A DNA stretch of 62,946 nucleotides, taken from assembly GCA_002748355.1 (NCBI GenBank), contig PDSF01000047.1, forward strand, positions 1 through 62,946. Direction: 5' to 3'. Position 1 is the first letter of the stretch. Each line of letters starts with the position of its first letter. Shown here one piece after another: positions 26,796-34,746 of the stretch. This DNA comes from Planctomycetota bacterium. Its GTDB lineage: Bacteria > Planctomycetota > UBA1135 > GCA-002748355. Position numbers and translations under genes: made by a program. The notes below the pieces were generated by a model. That model saw nothing but the letters and a program-made list of their open reading frames with translations, was not told where the DNA came from and did no database searches.

Positions 26796-27851
26796 CTACT
26801 CCGCAGCTCTCTGTTTTTTCATTCGCTCCCTGCCCAGCCGCGATTCGAGATAAAACTCGGCAGCTTTATAGGAGCTGCGCACCATCGGCCCGGCCGCAAC
26901 GTAGGCGAAGCCGTAACGCAGGGCGCGTTGCTCCAGCGCTCGAAAACGGGCTGGAGTCACATATTCCTTTACCGGCAGATGCAAAAGCGAGGGGCGCAGA
27001 TATTGGCCCAACGTCAGCACATCTACACCGACCTCGCGGATTTCTACAAAGCACTGATCCAGTTCACGCTCGGTCTCGCCGAGCCCGAGCATGATCGAAG
27101 TCTTGGTTACGACCTCCGGGTTCTGCTCCTTAGCCAGCCGCAACACCTCGATCGACTGATCGAACCCAGAACGCCTGTCGCGCACCTTCGGAGTCAGTCG
27201 CCGAGTCGTCTCGACGTTGTGAGCAAAAACATCCAAGCCAGCGTCAACCGCAAGCTTCCGCACGCAATCGGCATCACCCTGGAAGTCGGGCACGAGACAC
27301 TCGACCAAGGTTTGCGGCCGGCGCGCCTTGATCTCACGCACGCACTGCGCGAAATGCTCCGAGCCTCCATCTGCTAGATCGTCACGATCAACAGATGTCA
27401 GCACGACATAGCGAAGCTTCATGAGCTCTACCGCCTCGGCAACCTTGCGCGGCTCATCGGCGTCTAGCAGGCCACCGGGATTACCGGTCTTTACCGCACA
27501 GAAGCGGCAACCTCGCGTGCAGGTTTCGCCGAGCACCATCATCGTCGCCGTTCCACCACGCCAGCACTCGCCGAGGTTGGGGCAGTTGGCTTCCTCGCAG
27601 ACGGTGTGCAGCGAGCGCTCTTTCAGCAAGCCCTTGATATCGCGGAAGCTGTCGCCTCCAGGCAACTCCATCCGGATCCAATCGGGCTTGCGCTGCGGCT
27701 GGACCCGGTGAGCAAAGCGACCGCGCTGGGCCACAGGGGGCCGGGCCGACGAAGACGTGTTCCCCGAGGGATTCACAGCAGCCGAAGACAAAACAGTGTC
27801 GCCGCCTTCAGGAGGGGGAGGAGTTGATGGCTGGGAGGGATGATCGCTCAT
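26796..27851 (-). CDS. lipA: Lipoyl synthase
   Basis: 351 residues. Radical-SAM enzyme that inserts two sulphurs into octanoyl-lysine of lipoyl domains. Auxiliary cluster cysteines are in CEEANCPNLGECW (about 85, 90, 96), and the radical-SAM cluster is CTRGCRFC (about 111, 115, 118). VLTSVDRDDLADGG and LGLGETERE are also family hallmarks. There is a non-conserved, Pro/Ser-rich N-terminal extension of about 45 residues. As first gene of the operon it supplies lipoate to the E2 made downstream. The partner lipB is not in the window. Confidence 0.96.
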   Translation of the reverse strand: MSDHPSQPSTPPPPEGGDTVLSSAAVNPSGNTSSSARPPVAQRGRFAHRVQPQRKPDWIRMELPGGDSFRDIKGLLKERSLHTVCEEANCPNLGECWRGGTATMMVLGETCTRGCRFCAVKTGNPGGLLDADEPRKVAEAVELMKLRYVVLTSVDRDDLADGGSEHFAQCVREIKARRPQTLVECLVPDFQGDADCVRKLAVDAGLDVFAHNVETTRRLTPKVRDRRSGFDQSIEVLRLAKEQNPEVVTKTSIMLGLGETERELDQCFVEIREVGVDVLTLGQYLRPSLLHLPVKEYVTPARFRALEQRALRYGFAYVAAGPMVRSSYKAAEFYLESRLGRERMKKQRAAE

Positions 27852-27943
27852 GACTAGGGCCGAGAGGGCGCCCGGCAGGGTCGAAGAGCGAAGAGCTTAG
27901 TCCGGGACCCTGGCCTAGTCCACGCTCAGCAAGCCAAGATTAC

Positions 27944-27957
27944 ATACCGCCAGGTAT
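27944..27957. promoter_or_regulatory. Putative TetR operator 1
   Basis: Inverted repeat ATACC-N4-GGTAT in the lipA/TetR intergenic region. A second copy with the same half-sites starts 25 bases further on. The spacing and the divergent layout fit binding by the adjacent TetR protein. Confidence 0.7.
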
Positions 27958-27968
27958 TTCATAATAAG

Positions 27969-27982
27969 ATACCTTGTGGTAT
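27969..27982. promoter_or_regulatory. Putative TetR operator 2
   Basis: Inverted repeat ATACC-N4-GGTAT, identical half-sites to operator 1 but a different spacer (TTGT against GCCA). It lies 42 bases before the chosen TetR start, in AT-rich sequence that probably holds both divergent promoters. Confidence 0.7.
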
Positions 27983-28024
27983 TTTATCTCGCTAAGCATC
28001 TTCTTCGATCCTTCGAACTCAGCT

Positions 28025-28690
28025 ATGCCCCGCCCCCTGCGCCCTGAAATCCGCGAGACCCTGCTGCACACTGCAGCCGAAGCCTTTGCCGAGGAAGGCT
28101 ATGGCCGAGTTCGCCTAGACGCCCTTGCTGCCGAATGCAACGTCACCAAAGGTGCGATCTACTTCCACTTTCGGGGCAAGCTCGATCTCTTCTATGCAGC
28201 CGTGGAGGAGCTGGAAGCCAAATTCCTGGAACGGGCCAAGCCCAGAAGCACCGATAACCCGCTCCAAGAGCTGGAGCACTGGCTTCGAGTCCGCCTCAAC
28301 TTCCACCGAGAGCACCCCGAACTCGAACGCCTCTACGAAGTATTGGACACCGAGCTGCGCGGGGAAGCGGGCTCGATCCTTCGGCCAGGGCTCCGCTCCC
28401 GCCTACGAAGCCGGCGGGCAGAGCTGCGCATGATCCTGCAACGCGCCGCCTCAGAAGGAGCCATCGAACTCTTCGACGACCCGGCAAGTGAGGCCTTCCA
28501 CCTGCTGGCCGCGTTTCAAGGCATGCTTCTGCAACACCGCGCCAGCCCAGAAGACGTCGAGGCCTTCTTGGACGCCGACCGCTTCCTTGAAAACTGGCTC
28601 CGCGGCCGCACAAAGCGCCGTCGGCGCCGCGTGGCTCGCGAAGAACCTGAAGAGAAGCCAGCTGACCGCTTCTTTCAGCCGCCGTTCTGA
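28025..28690 (+). CDS. TetR-family transcriptional regulator
   Basis: 221 residues from the ATG at 28025. A frame start at 27974 is rejected because it lies inside operator 2. The N-terminal helix-turn-helix is clear: AAEAFAEEGYGRVRLDALAAE then CNVTKGAIYFHFRGKLDLFY. The ligand domain (residues 60-190) is not recognised, and the tail is Arg-rich (TKRRRRRVAR). It is divergent from the lipA/2-oxoacid dehydrogenase operon and probably represses both that operon and itself. An inducer such as an acyl-CoA is plausible but not shown. Confidence 0.9.
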   Translation: MPRPLRPEIRETLLHTAAEAFAEEGYGRVRLDALAAECNVTKGAIYFHFRGKLDLFYAAVEELEAKFLERAKPRSTDNPLQELEHWLRVRLNFHREHPELERLYEVLDTELRGEAGSILRPGLRSRLRSRRAELRMILQRAASEGAIELFDDPASEAFHLLAAFQGMLLQHRASPEDVEAFLDADRFLENWLRGRTKRRRRRVAREEPEEKPADRFFQPPF

Positions 28691-28768
28691 AACACCGCTT
28701 GCCAGATCTCCTCAAGGGCTGCGCATGACAAGCCGATCCAAACACATTACCACTTTCAGGATCGGTTC

Positions 28769-29281
28769 ATGACGCAGGTCAAGTCGCGAGGCATCGCGGT
28801 CAACCCAGTACTACTCGACCGCCTCATCCAGGGCACCGTCGAAGGGTTGATGATGACGGGGTGCACCCCCGTCCCGGTCGGAGCCTCCCGCTTCCAAGTA
28901 GGCGGGGGAGATCTGACCATCCTTATTGGCCTGATCGGCGATCACACCGGATCGATGACGATCAATTGCACCGAGAAAATGGCGCTGTACCTGAGTTCCT
29001 CCCTGCTCGCAGAGGAGCAGGAAGAGATCAACGAAGACGTCCTCGATGCCATGGGCGAAGTCGGCAATATGATCTCGGGCAGCTTCAAAGACGGAATGCT
29101 CGACACGCAGATGGCTTTCGCCAACATCTCGTGCCCCTCTGTCATCATCGGCCCCTCGTATGACCTCTATTACTACCGCGGTTTCACGACACTGTCCGTC
29201 GAGTTCGAACTCGAGTCGGTTCCCTCGGTAAACCTGAAAGACCGGATCCTCCGGGTATCCGTGTCGCTGATGAAACACTGA
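28769..29281 (+). CDS. CheX/CheC-like phosphatase-fold protein
   Basis: 170 residues. A CheX-type domain fills the protein, with the signature LDAMGEVGNMISGSFK, where the E-x2-N pair is the catalytic set of CheX and CheC phosphatases that hydrolyse CheY-P. The second repeat of CheC is not evident. No chemotaxis gene is nearby, so the partner response regulator must be elsewhere, or the domain has another role. Start follows GGATCGGTTC; the TetR gene ends 78 bases upstream. Confidence 0.75.
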   Translation: MTQVKSRGIAVNPVLLDRLIQGTVEGLMMTGCTPVPVGASRFQVGGGDLTILIGLIGDHTGSMTINCTEKMALYLSSSLLAEEQEEINEDVLDAMGEVGNMISGSFKDGMLDTQMAFANISCPSVIIGPSYDLYYYRGFTTLSVEFELESVPSVNLKDRILRVSVSLMKH

Positions 29282-29384
29282 TCGGACCAGCTCAAGGCTC
29301 GTCGCGCGACTTCTTAGGCGAGCTGCTAGGCAGGTGCCGCGCATAGCGCTACCCTGCTTCGCCCTTTTCCGCGCTGGAGCCAAG

Positions 29385-29798
29385 ATGACCTCGAGCCTTT
29401 ACGTCGGCAACCTTCCCTGGAAGTTGCGGGACGACGACCTACGCGCGCTCTTCCTTCCGCACGGCGAAGTCCGCTCGGCACGAGTGATGCTCGACCACCA
29501 GAGCGGCCGCTCCCGCGGCTTCGGCTTCGTTGAGATGGCCGACGAGTCGGGAGCGCAAATCGCGATCGAGATCCTCCAAGGGCTGCGCATCGACGGTCGC
29601 GAACTCCAGCTCGACTGGGATCGCCAGGGGCGAAGCGGACGCGACATGCACGAGGGCGGCGGCCGTGAAGATCGCGGTAGGCCCCGGCATGGTGCTAGAT
29701 CCCGGCACGATGGCCCCCGGCGTGGTGGACCCCGGCGCGATGATGGGCGAGGACCAAGGCAGCATGATCGCCGTGCCCCCCGGCGCGACTCTTGGTAA
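29385..29798 (+). CDS. RNA-binding protein with one RRM
   Basis: 137 residues from the ATG at 29385. Residues 3-80 form an RNA recognition motif: RNP2 is SLYVGNLPW and RNP1 is SRGFGFVEM, each with the aromatic residues that stack on RNA bases. The C-terminal 50 residues are a low-complexity Arg/Gly/Asp/His-rich tail (RPRHGARSRHDGPRRGGPRR). Such short RRM proteins occur in cyanobacteria, Planctomycetota and others, often cold-induced. No operon partner is evident. Confidence 0.92.
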   Translation: MTSSLYVGNLPWKLRDDDLRALFLPHGEVRSARVMLDHQSGRSRGFGFVEMADESGAQIAIEILQGLRIDGRELQLDWDRQGRSGRDMHEGGGREDRGRPRHGARSRHDGPRRGGPRRDDGRGPRQHDRRAPRRDSW

Positions 29799-29808
29799 GC
29801 AACCCAGC

Positions 29809-30255
29809 TCAACCCCCAGGCCAGGGCCGATCGTTACGGCGATAGCGACCAGCTTCAAAAGCATGGAAGAAGTGCGAAACCAGCGGGTGCAGCACCGGGT
29901 TTCGCCGCACGAGCACATCCTCGCCGAAGAGCAAGCCGCCCCGGAAACAATCCACGAGAACGATCTGCCCCTCATAATAAATCCAATCCAAAAAATGCCC
30001 TGGGAAGTTGCAGCCATTGATATCTAGGCCGAGTCGAGCCCCCACAAGCATCTAGATGCACGACAGCGATATCGGGAGACCACGACCGTCGCGCAACACG
30101 TGCACCAGACTGGAGTTCTCCGGCCGATAATACTCATCGCTACCACCCCAGAGACCCAGGTCCTGAAACAGAAAGAGAGCAAGCTGCCGGCGAAGCGCCG
30201 CATCGGCGAGTTCGGGGTGCATACGCAGCTCTGCGCCAAGTCGGATCAGGCTCAA
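29809..30255 (-). pseudogene. sirB1-like (transglutaminase-like, UPF0162) pseudogene
   Basis: Two pieces in the same frame are split by one TAG (30052-30054). The upstream piece has FQDLGLWGGSDEYYRPENSS and LRDGRGLPISLSCI; the downstream piece has MLVGARLGLDINGC and NFPGHFLDW. Together they match the core of SirB1 family proteins, where the stop replaces the Tyr of the usual ISLS--Y sequence. The N-terminal part is short (intact members are about 270 residues), and C-terminal sequence after VLVRRNPVLH is lost. The upstream end lies against a dispersed repeat. It could still yield fragments but not a full protein unless the stop is read through. Confidence 0.7.
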
Positions 30256-30262
30256 CAGCCTC

Positions 30263-30420
30263 TTGGAAAAGGCCCGCAGTAACAGAGGGCCGATTCCTCC
30301 CTCCTCCTTGGCGTCAAAAGACGCAGGCGAACCTCCTGATCCGTCGAGGCTTTATAGCGCCAAAGAGGCCTCACAGACGGGGATTTGGCGCCGTGCACAT
30401 ATCCCAGCGGCCCGCCAAGC
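30263..30420 (+). repeat. Dispersed intergenic repeat, copy A
   Basis: Begins TTGGAAAAGGCCCGC, contains a GCGTC-AAAA-GACGC hairpin (30311-30324), and ends with GGCGCCGTGCACATAT near 30387 plus CGGCCCGCC. Longest of three copies (others at 33231 and 38837). Confidence 0.65.
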
Positions 30421-30526
30421 ATCCTGCAAGGCTAGGCCACACAGAGACCCAGTATTCCGGTGGAAGCCACCTGTAGTCGCCCGGCATTTCCTTGACGGGT
30501 CAGCTAAATCCTCGAAGCTCCTCTCT

Positions 30527-33178
30527 ATGCGTCATTTCCTTTTCGTGGCCCTATTGGCCCTCGCCGCTCAAAGCTCACTCATCGCCCAGGACCGAGTCGA
30601 GCAACTGCTCCGCCCGTTACTCGAAGCTAAACACCAGACGGGGCTAGAACTTTTCCTACGCAAGCACGGCAAGCAAGAGGCGCGGCTTCGGCTTCTCGTG
30701 CAGGGCGAGCAGAGCTTCACCCTCGATCTCGAAGCGAAGTTCGCCTCCTTTCGAATGGTCCGAAAGGCCGAGTCTCTGCGCCTGGACCTGCGACATGTCG
30801 CGACACGCTTGCTCGCTACCGGCAGCCCTCCCCCCGAGCACAGCCTGCAGCCAAAGGGCTTCGGGCAACGCCTGTTCGGCAGCAAGCACTTTCTTCTCGC
30901 TGGCTCCTACCAGCTCTTGCGCATGCGTGTCGCCAGCGCCAAGAAGCAGAGCGACGACGAACTCTCCGTCCGTGAGACCAAGCTGGGGCTTCTGCTGAAG
31001 AGCAAAGCCAAGGGTGGCTTCATTGATGGCATCAACGAGCTGGAGCTACGGCCGCTGAAGCGACTACCGAAACACGATTTCCAGCCGAAGACCACCCGAG
31101 AGCTTCCTCGCGACGAATTCGAGAACAGCTTGGCTCGCGCCTTGTATCGCTTCGTCCGGATCTATATCCCGGCCATGCGCGAAAGCAGCAGAATTCGCGA
31201 ACGGCAGGTGCCCGGCGGCGCTCTGATCAAGCACGAAGGCCAACGCCTGGTGCTACTGCGAGGCACACCCGAAGAACTCGGCCGCGCTCACGGCCAACTC
31301 CTAGCTCCGCTGCTCACTCGCACCATCGACTCCTATGTCCACCTAGTCGGAGCAGTGCAAACCCTGACATCTGGCAAGTATTTCTTGGCCGAGCTGCGTG
31401 AGGCCTGGCGCCGCCTGTCGCCGCACATCCCCGACCGTCACCAACGGGAAATCACTGCCCTCGCCAAAGCAGCTGGCGTCGACGCCAAAGAGCTGCGCCT
31501 CGCCAACGTTCTCCCCGAGTATTTCCACTGCTCTGGCTTTGCGGTGTTTGGACCCGCGACCAAAGGCGGGGTCCTATACCACGGACGAATCCTCGACTAC
31601 ATGACCACCATCGGACTCCAAGATGTCGCAGTGACCTTCTACGTCGAGCCGGCCGAAGGTCACGCCTTCGTCCACGTCGGCTATGCAGGCTTCATTGGCG
31701 TAGTCACCGGAATGAACGAAAAGCAGCTGGCACTCGGCGAAATGGGCGGTGGGGGACGCTACGAATGGGATGGTGTCCCCATGGCCACATTGATGCGAAG
31801 AACCCTTGAGGAGTGCAGGAGCCTGAGCGAGCTGCGTCAGCTATGGAAGAGCGTGCCGCGCACTTGCGAGTACTACTACGTCGCATCGAGCAGCAACGGC
31901 AAAGACCGTAAGGCCCTCGCCATTTGGGCCAACTCCCAGGCCATCAAGTTCCTCGAACCAGGCTGCGCTCATCCAAAGCTAGGTGAAGGGATTCCTGGTT
32001 GCGTTTACCTCTCTGCCGGATCGCGACTCGAGAATCTCCGAAAGAGAATCCTCGCAAACCACGGCAACATCGACCAAGAAGCGGCTATTCGGCTCATGGA
32101 TCGCCCCGTCGCCATGAAGAGCAACCTCCACAACGCGCTGATGGTCCCAGAAACAGGCGAGATCTTTGTCGCACACGCCAAGGGCCATCGCCCAGCGGCA
32201 AGCCAAGCCTACGCTCGCTTCGCGCTCGATGAGCTACGAGCCAAAGCGAGCAAGCTCACCACAACGCCGCGCTCTATTCGTATCGATGAAGAGGGGCAAA
32301 TCCCTGCTCCGCATCAAGAAAAAACCAAGAGCGCTCGCGCCCGCAGCGCATGGGTCCCACGCAGCTTTACGGCCCTTTGGCAAGAAGGGAAAAAGCATGG
32401 ACCGCACATACTCAGCTTCCCTTCCCCCAAGCCGCTAGGAATAACGCGCAACGACCGGGTCACACTCGAGTGGTTTCCCGCACGCGGCGCGGACGCGGCC
32501 TCGGCTCCTGCAATGCTCTGCCTCCACATCCTCGATGGGCGCATGCTGGTCGCCCGCGGAATCGCCCGTAGCGCAGCAATAGAGGGGATACACGGCTTCG
32601 TCCTGCACATGCCAGGCTACGGTAACCGTGGCCACGACGCTCGCAGCGCCATTCGGTTGTTCGAACCGCGCACCTGGCAATGCGTCGCCGATATTCGCAG
32701 GGCCCGCATCTTGATCTCGAAGCTCCCCGGAGTGGACCCCGACTGCATCTGGCTCCAGGGAACAAGCCTCGGCGGCATGGTTGCCGCCCTCTCAGCAGCG
32801 GCAGAATCACAGTTCCGCGGGCATTTTCTGCTCTTGGCCGGTGGTGGGCTCGAAAACATGCTCAAGCATGGCAAACATGACACTGCCAAGATTCGGCAAC
32901 GTTTCGCAAGCGCCGGTATCCAAGGCAAAGACCTTGTGAGCATCCTCCAATCAGTTGACCCGGCACGTTACGGGCATGACGTGGAAGCCAGCAAAACCTG
33001 GATGTTTAACGCCCGTGACGACCACGTCGTCCCTCCGGCCAATACACGCACCCTCGCGGCAGCGATACGCATCCCAAAAGAGCATTTGCACTGGTTTCCG
33101 GGCACCCATTACACCGCCGCGATCTTCCTCCCCACGGTATTGCGCAAGATTTGGGGGATCGTGCACGAAGCCGATTGA
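30527..33178 (+). CDS. Secreted fusion of C45 Ntn hydrolase and alpha/beta hydrolase
   Basis: 883 residues from the ATG at 30527, which gives a proper signal peptide (MRHFLFVALLALAAQSSLIA). Residues 20-230 are unassigned. Residues about 240-570 form an acyl-CoA:6-aminopenicillanate acyltransferase-like (peptidase C45) domain; Cys335 in YFHCSGFAVFG is the likely nucleophile after autocleavage, followed by LYHGRILDYMT and GYAGFIGVVTGMNEKQLALG. Residues about 640-883 form an alpha/beta hydrolase with LQGTSLGG (Ser747), ARDDHVVP (Asp831/832) and GTHYTA (His861). Both active sites look complete. Substrates are unknown; amide or ester hydrolysis outside the cytoplasm is inferred. Confidence 0.82.
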   Translation: MRHFLFVALLALAAQSSLIAQDRVEQLLRPLLEAKHQTGLELFLRKHGKQEARLRLLVQGEQSFTLDLEAKFASFRMVRKAESLRLDLRHVATRLLATGSPPPEHSLQPKGFGQRLFGSKHFLLAGSYQLLRMRVASAKKQSDDELSVRETKLGLLLKSKAKGGFIDGINELELRPLKRLPKHDFQPKTTRELPRDEFENSLARALYRFVRIYIPAMRESSRIRERQVPGGALIKHEGQRLVLLRGTPEELGRAHGQLLAPLLTRTIDSYVHLVGAVQTLTSGKYFLAELREAWRRLSPHIPDRHQREITALAKAAGVDAKELRLANVLPEYFHCSGFAVFGPATKGGVLYHGRILDYMTTIGLQDVAVTFYVEPAEGHAFVHVGYAGFIGVVTGMNEKQLALGEMGGGGRYEWDGVPMATLMRRTLEECRSLSELRQLWKSVPRTCEYYYVASSSNGKDRKALAIWANSQAIKFLEPGCAHPKLGEGIPGCVYLSAGSRLENLRKRILANHGNIDQEAAIRLMDRPVAMKSNLHNALMVPETGEIFVAHAKGHRPAASQAYARFALDELRAKASKLTTTPRSIRIDEEGQIPAPHQEKTKSARARSAWVPRSFTALWQEGKKHGPHILSFPSPKPLGITRNDRVTLEWFPARGADAASAPAMLCLHILDGRMLVARGIARSAAIEGIHGFVLHMPGYGNRGHDARSAIRLFEPRTWQCVADIRRARILISKLPGVDPDCIWLQGTSLGGMVAALSAAAESQFRGHFLLLAGGGLENMLKHGKHDTAKIRQRFASAGIQGKDLVSILQSVDPARYGHDVEASKTWMFNARDDHVVPPANTRTLAAAIRIPKEHLHWFPGTHYTAAIFLPTVLRKIWGIVHEAD

Positions 33179-33230
33179 ACGCAACGCCCTCCCCCGAGAC
33201 AGGACAGATGCTCGGCACCGTAGTAGGCCA

Positions 33231-33327
33231 TTGAAAAAGGCCCGCGTGTGACAGAGCACCGGATGCGTCCCTCCCCTTGGCGCCTGAAAACGCAGGCGCC
33301 GTGCGCAGATTCCAACGGCCGGCTAGG
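33231..33327 (+). repeat. Dispersed intergenic repeat, copy B
   Basis: Begins TTGAAAAAGGCCCGC, then GTGACAGAG; has a perfect 8-bp hairpin GGCGCCTG / CAGGCGCC (33279-33300) and ends with GCCGTGCGCAGATTCC and CGGCCGGCTAGG. Fills most of the gap between two genes. Confidence 0.65.
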
Positions 33328-33356
33328 TAGGGGAAGGGTGGGGGAGCCAAACAGGC

Positions 33357-34622
33357 TCAGCGACCGCGGGGGAAACCGTTGAATTTGAAGGTCAAGGGCA
33401 TCTTGGACGACTTGCTCTTCACTTCAATCTCGCCACGCACAGCGCCCCGCCCCTTGAAGCCCGGCTTCAGCGCGATCTCGACCTTCCATGTACGGTTGGC
33501 AGGGATCATCTTTTGCTGGTGGGGCACCTCCAGCATTTCCTTGCTGTTTTTGTTAGGTGCGATAACCCGAACGATCAGGTCATCTTCCTTAACGCCCCGC
33601 AGCTTGAGGACCTTGGCGGACTCCACCGAGATTTCCGACCCATCGATGGCCCAGAGATAGACCGCCCTGGTCGGCGGCGCAGAGCGGGGGAACGAGCGGA
33701 GACTGAAGAAGCGCGGCTCGAGCTTGACGGTCTCCTTGACCTCCGCAGCGATAATCACCTGCACATTGTGCTTCTCGTTGTCGGTGTGGAAGAGCAGGTA
33801 ACCACCGAAGGCTCCGTGGGTGAGGCCGGGGCCATAGCTGCCCTTGATCGTATAGACGGTTTTGCCTTCCACCTTGCTGGGCTCGATCGAGGTGACCTTC
33901 ATACCTTCTGGCATCACGCTGTCGGGGCGGGTGATTTTCCAGTCATTCTTGATGAGGCAATGGACCTTGACTTCCCACTGGCGCTGCTCACTCGGATCCA
34001 TCGAGCCGAGCTGCACGACCTCGGGGACGACCTTGAAAGCAGCTGTCATCGTCGCCTCCGCGGTCAGGGTCATGCTCGGCATCGCTGGGTCGCTGGTCTC
34101 GATACGGATATCGCCAACGCGCCGCCCGGCACCACCGCTGACATCGAAGTCCATCTCGATCACGCACGGAACCCCCGCCGGAACGGTGACGGGCTCCTTG
34201 AGCGTCTGATCCTGTTTGCGCGCAAGCGTACGCACCTTATCTCCAACCTTGAGCTTGATACGCTGGCATTTGCAGGAGGTCATCAGCGACAGAATGCGCT
34301 GCTCTTTGCCCGTCTCGTTGACGAACTCGAACTTGTCCCGCAGGGTTTCCACGGTGTTCTCGACGTGCTTGCCATAGTCGAGATGGATCTTCTTGAACCA
34401 GCAACCCTTGGGAACAGGCTTACCCTTGTTCGTGACCTCAGGTTGTGCATTGGGTCCGACGAGGCCCGTTTTTGGGTCAACGACACCCTCGGGGATTTTC
34501 TTCTCGGCGGGATTTACCTTCGCCGGCTGAGCAGGCTTCGGCGGAGTCTCCTGAGCCTGGGCAAAAAGCCGGGCGCAGGGAAGCGTGATAGCAAGGAGCA
34601 GCGGGGCAATGAGGAGCTTCAT
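33357..34622 (-). CDS. Secreted DUF1573-like beta-sandwich protein
   Basis: 421 residues with a signal peptide (about 1-22), then a Lys/Pro-rich linker (about 23-70). Residues 75-190 resemble DUF1573: VETLRDKFEFVNETG and SLMTSCKCQRIKLKVG, with the paired Cys replacing the CGC motif, followed by VPCVIEMDFDVSGGAG. Two further Ig-like regions follow. DUF1573 proteins are common periplasmic or surface proteins in Planctomycetota and Bacteroidota with no known activity. The gene is divergent from the PcRGLX-like gene; copy B of the repeat lies just past its 3' end. Confidence 0.75.
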   Translation of the reverse strand: MKLLIAPLLLAITLPCARLFAQAQETPPKPAQPAKVNPAEKKIPEGVVDPKTGLVGPNAQPEVTNKGKPVPKGCWFKKIHLDYGKHVENTVETLRDKFEFVNETGKEQRILSLMTSCKCQRIKLKVGDKVRTLARKQDQTLKEPVTVPAGVPCVIEMDFDVSGGAGRRVGDIRIETSDPAMPSMTLTAEATMTAAFKVVPEVVQLGSMDPSEQRQWEVKVHCLIKNDWKITRPDSVMPEGMKVTSIEPSKVEGKTVYTIKGSYGPGLTHGAFGGYLLFHTDNEKHNVQVIIAAEVKETVKLEPRFFSLRSFPRSAPPTRAVYLWAIDGSEISVESAKVLKLRGVKEDDLIVRVIAPNKNSKEMLEVPHQQKMIPANRTWKVEIALKPGFKGRGAVRGEIEVKSKSSKMPLTFKFNGFPRGR

Positions 34623-34746
34623 GGCAGCACGTTCGCAGGAGAAGACCGGGGCGCTTGGGACCCGGGGGGGCGAGAGGGGGCCGGATATAGGGCGAAGAAG
34701 GATAACGCCCCTTCCCGGTCAATGCTCCCCAGCCCGCCGACTAGCC

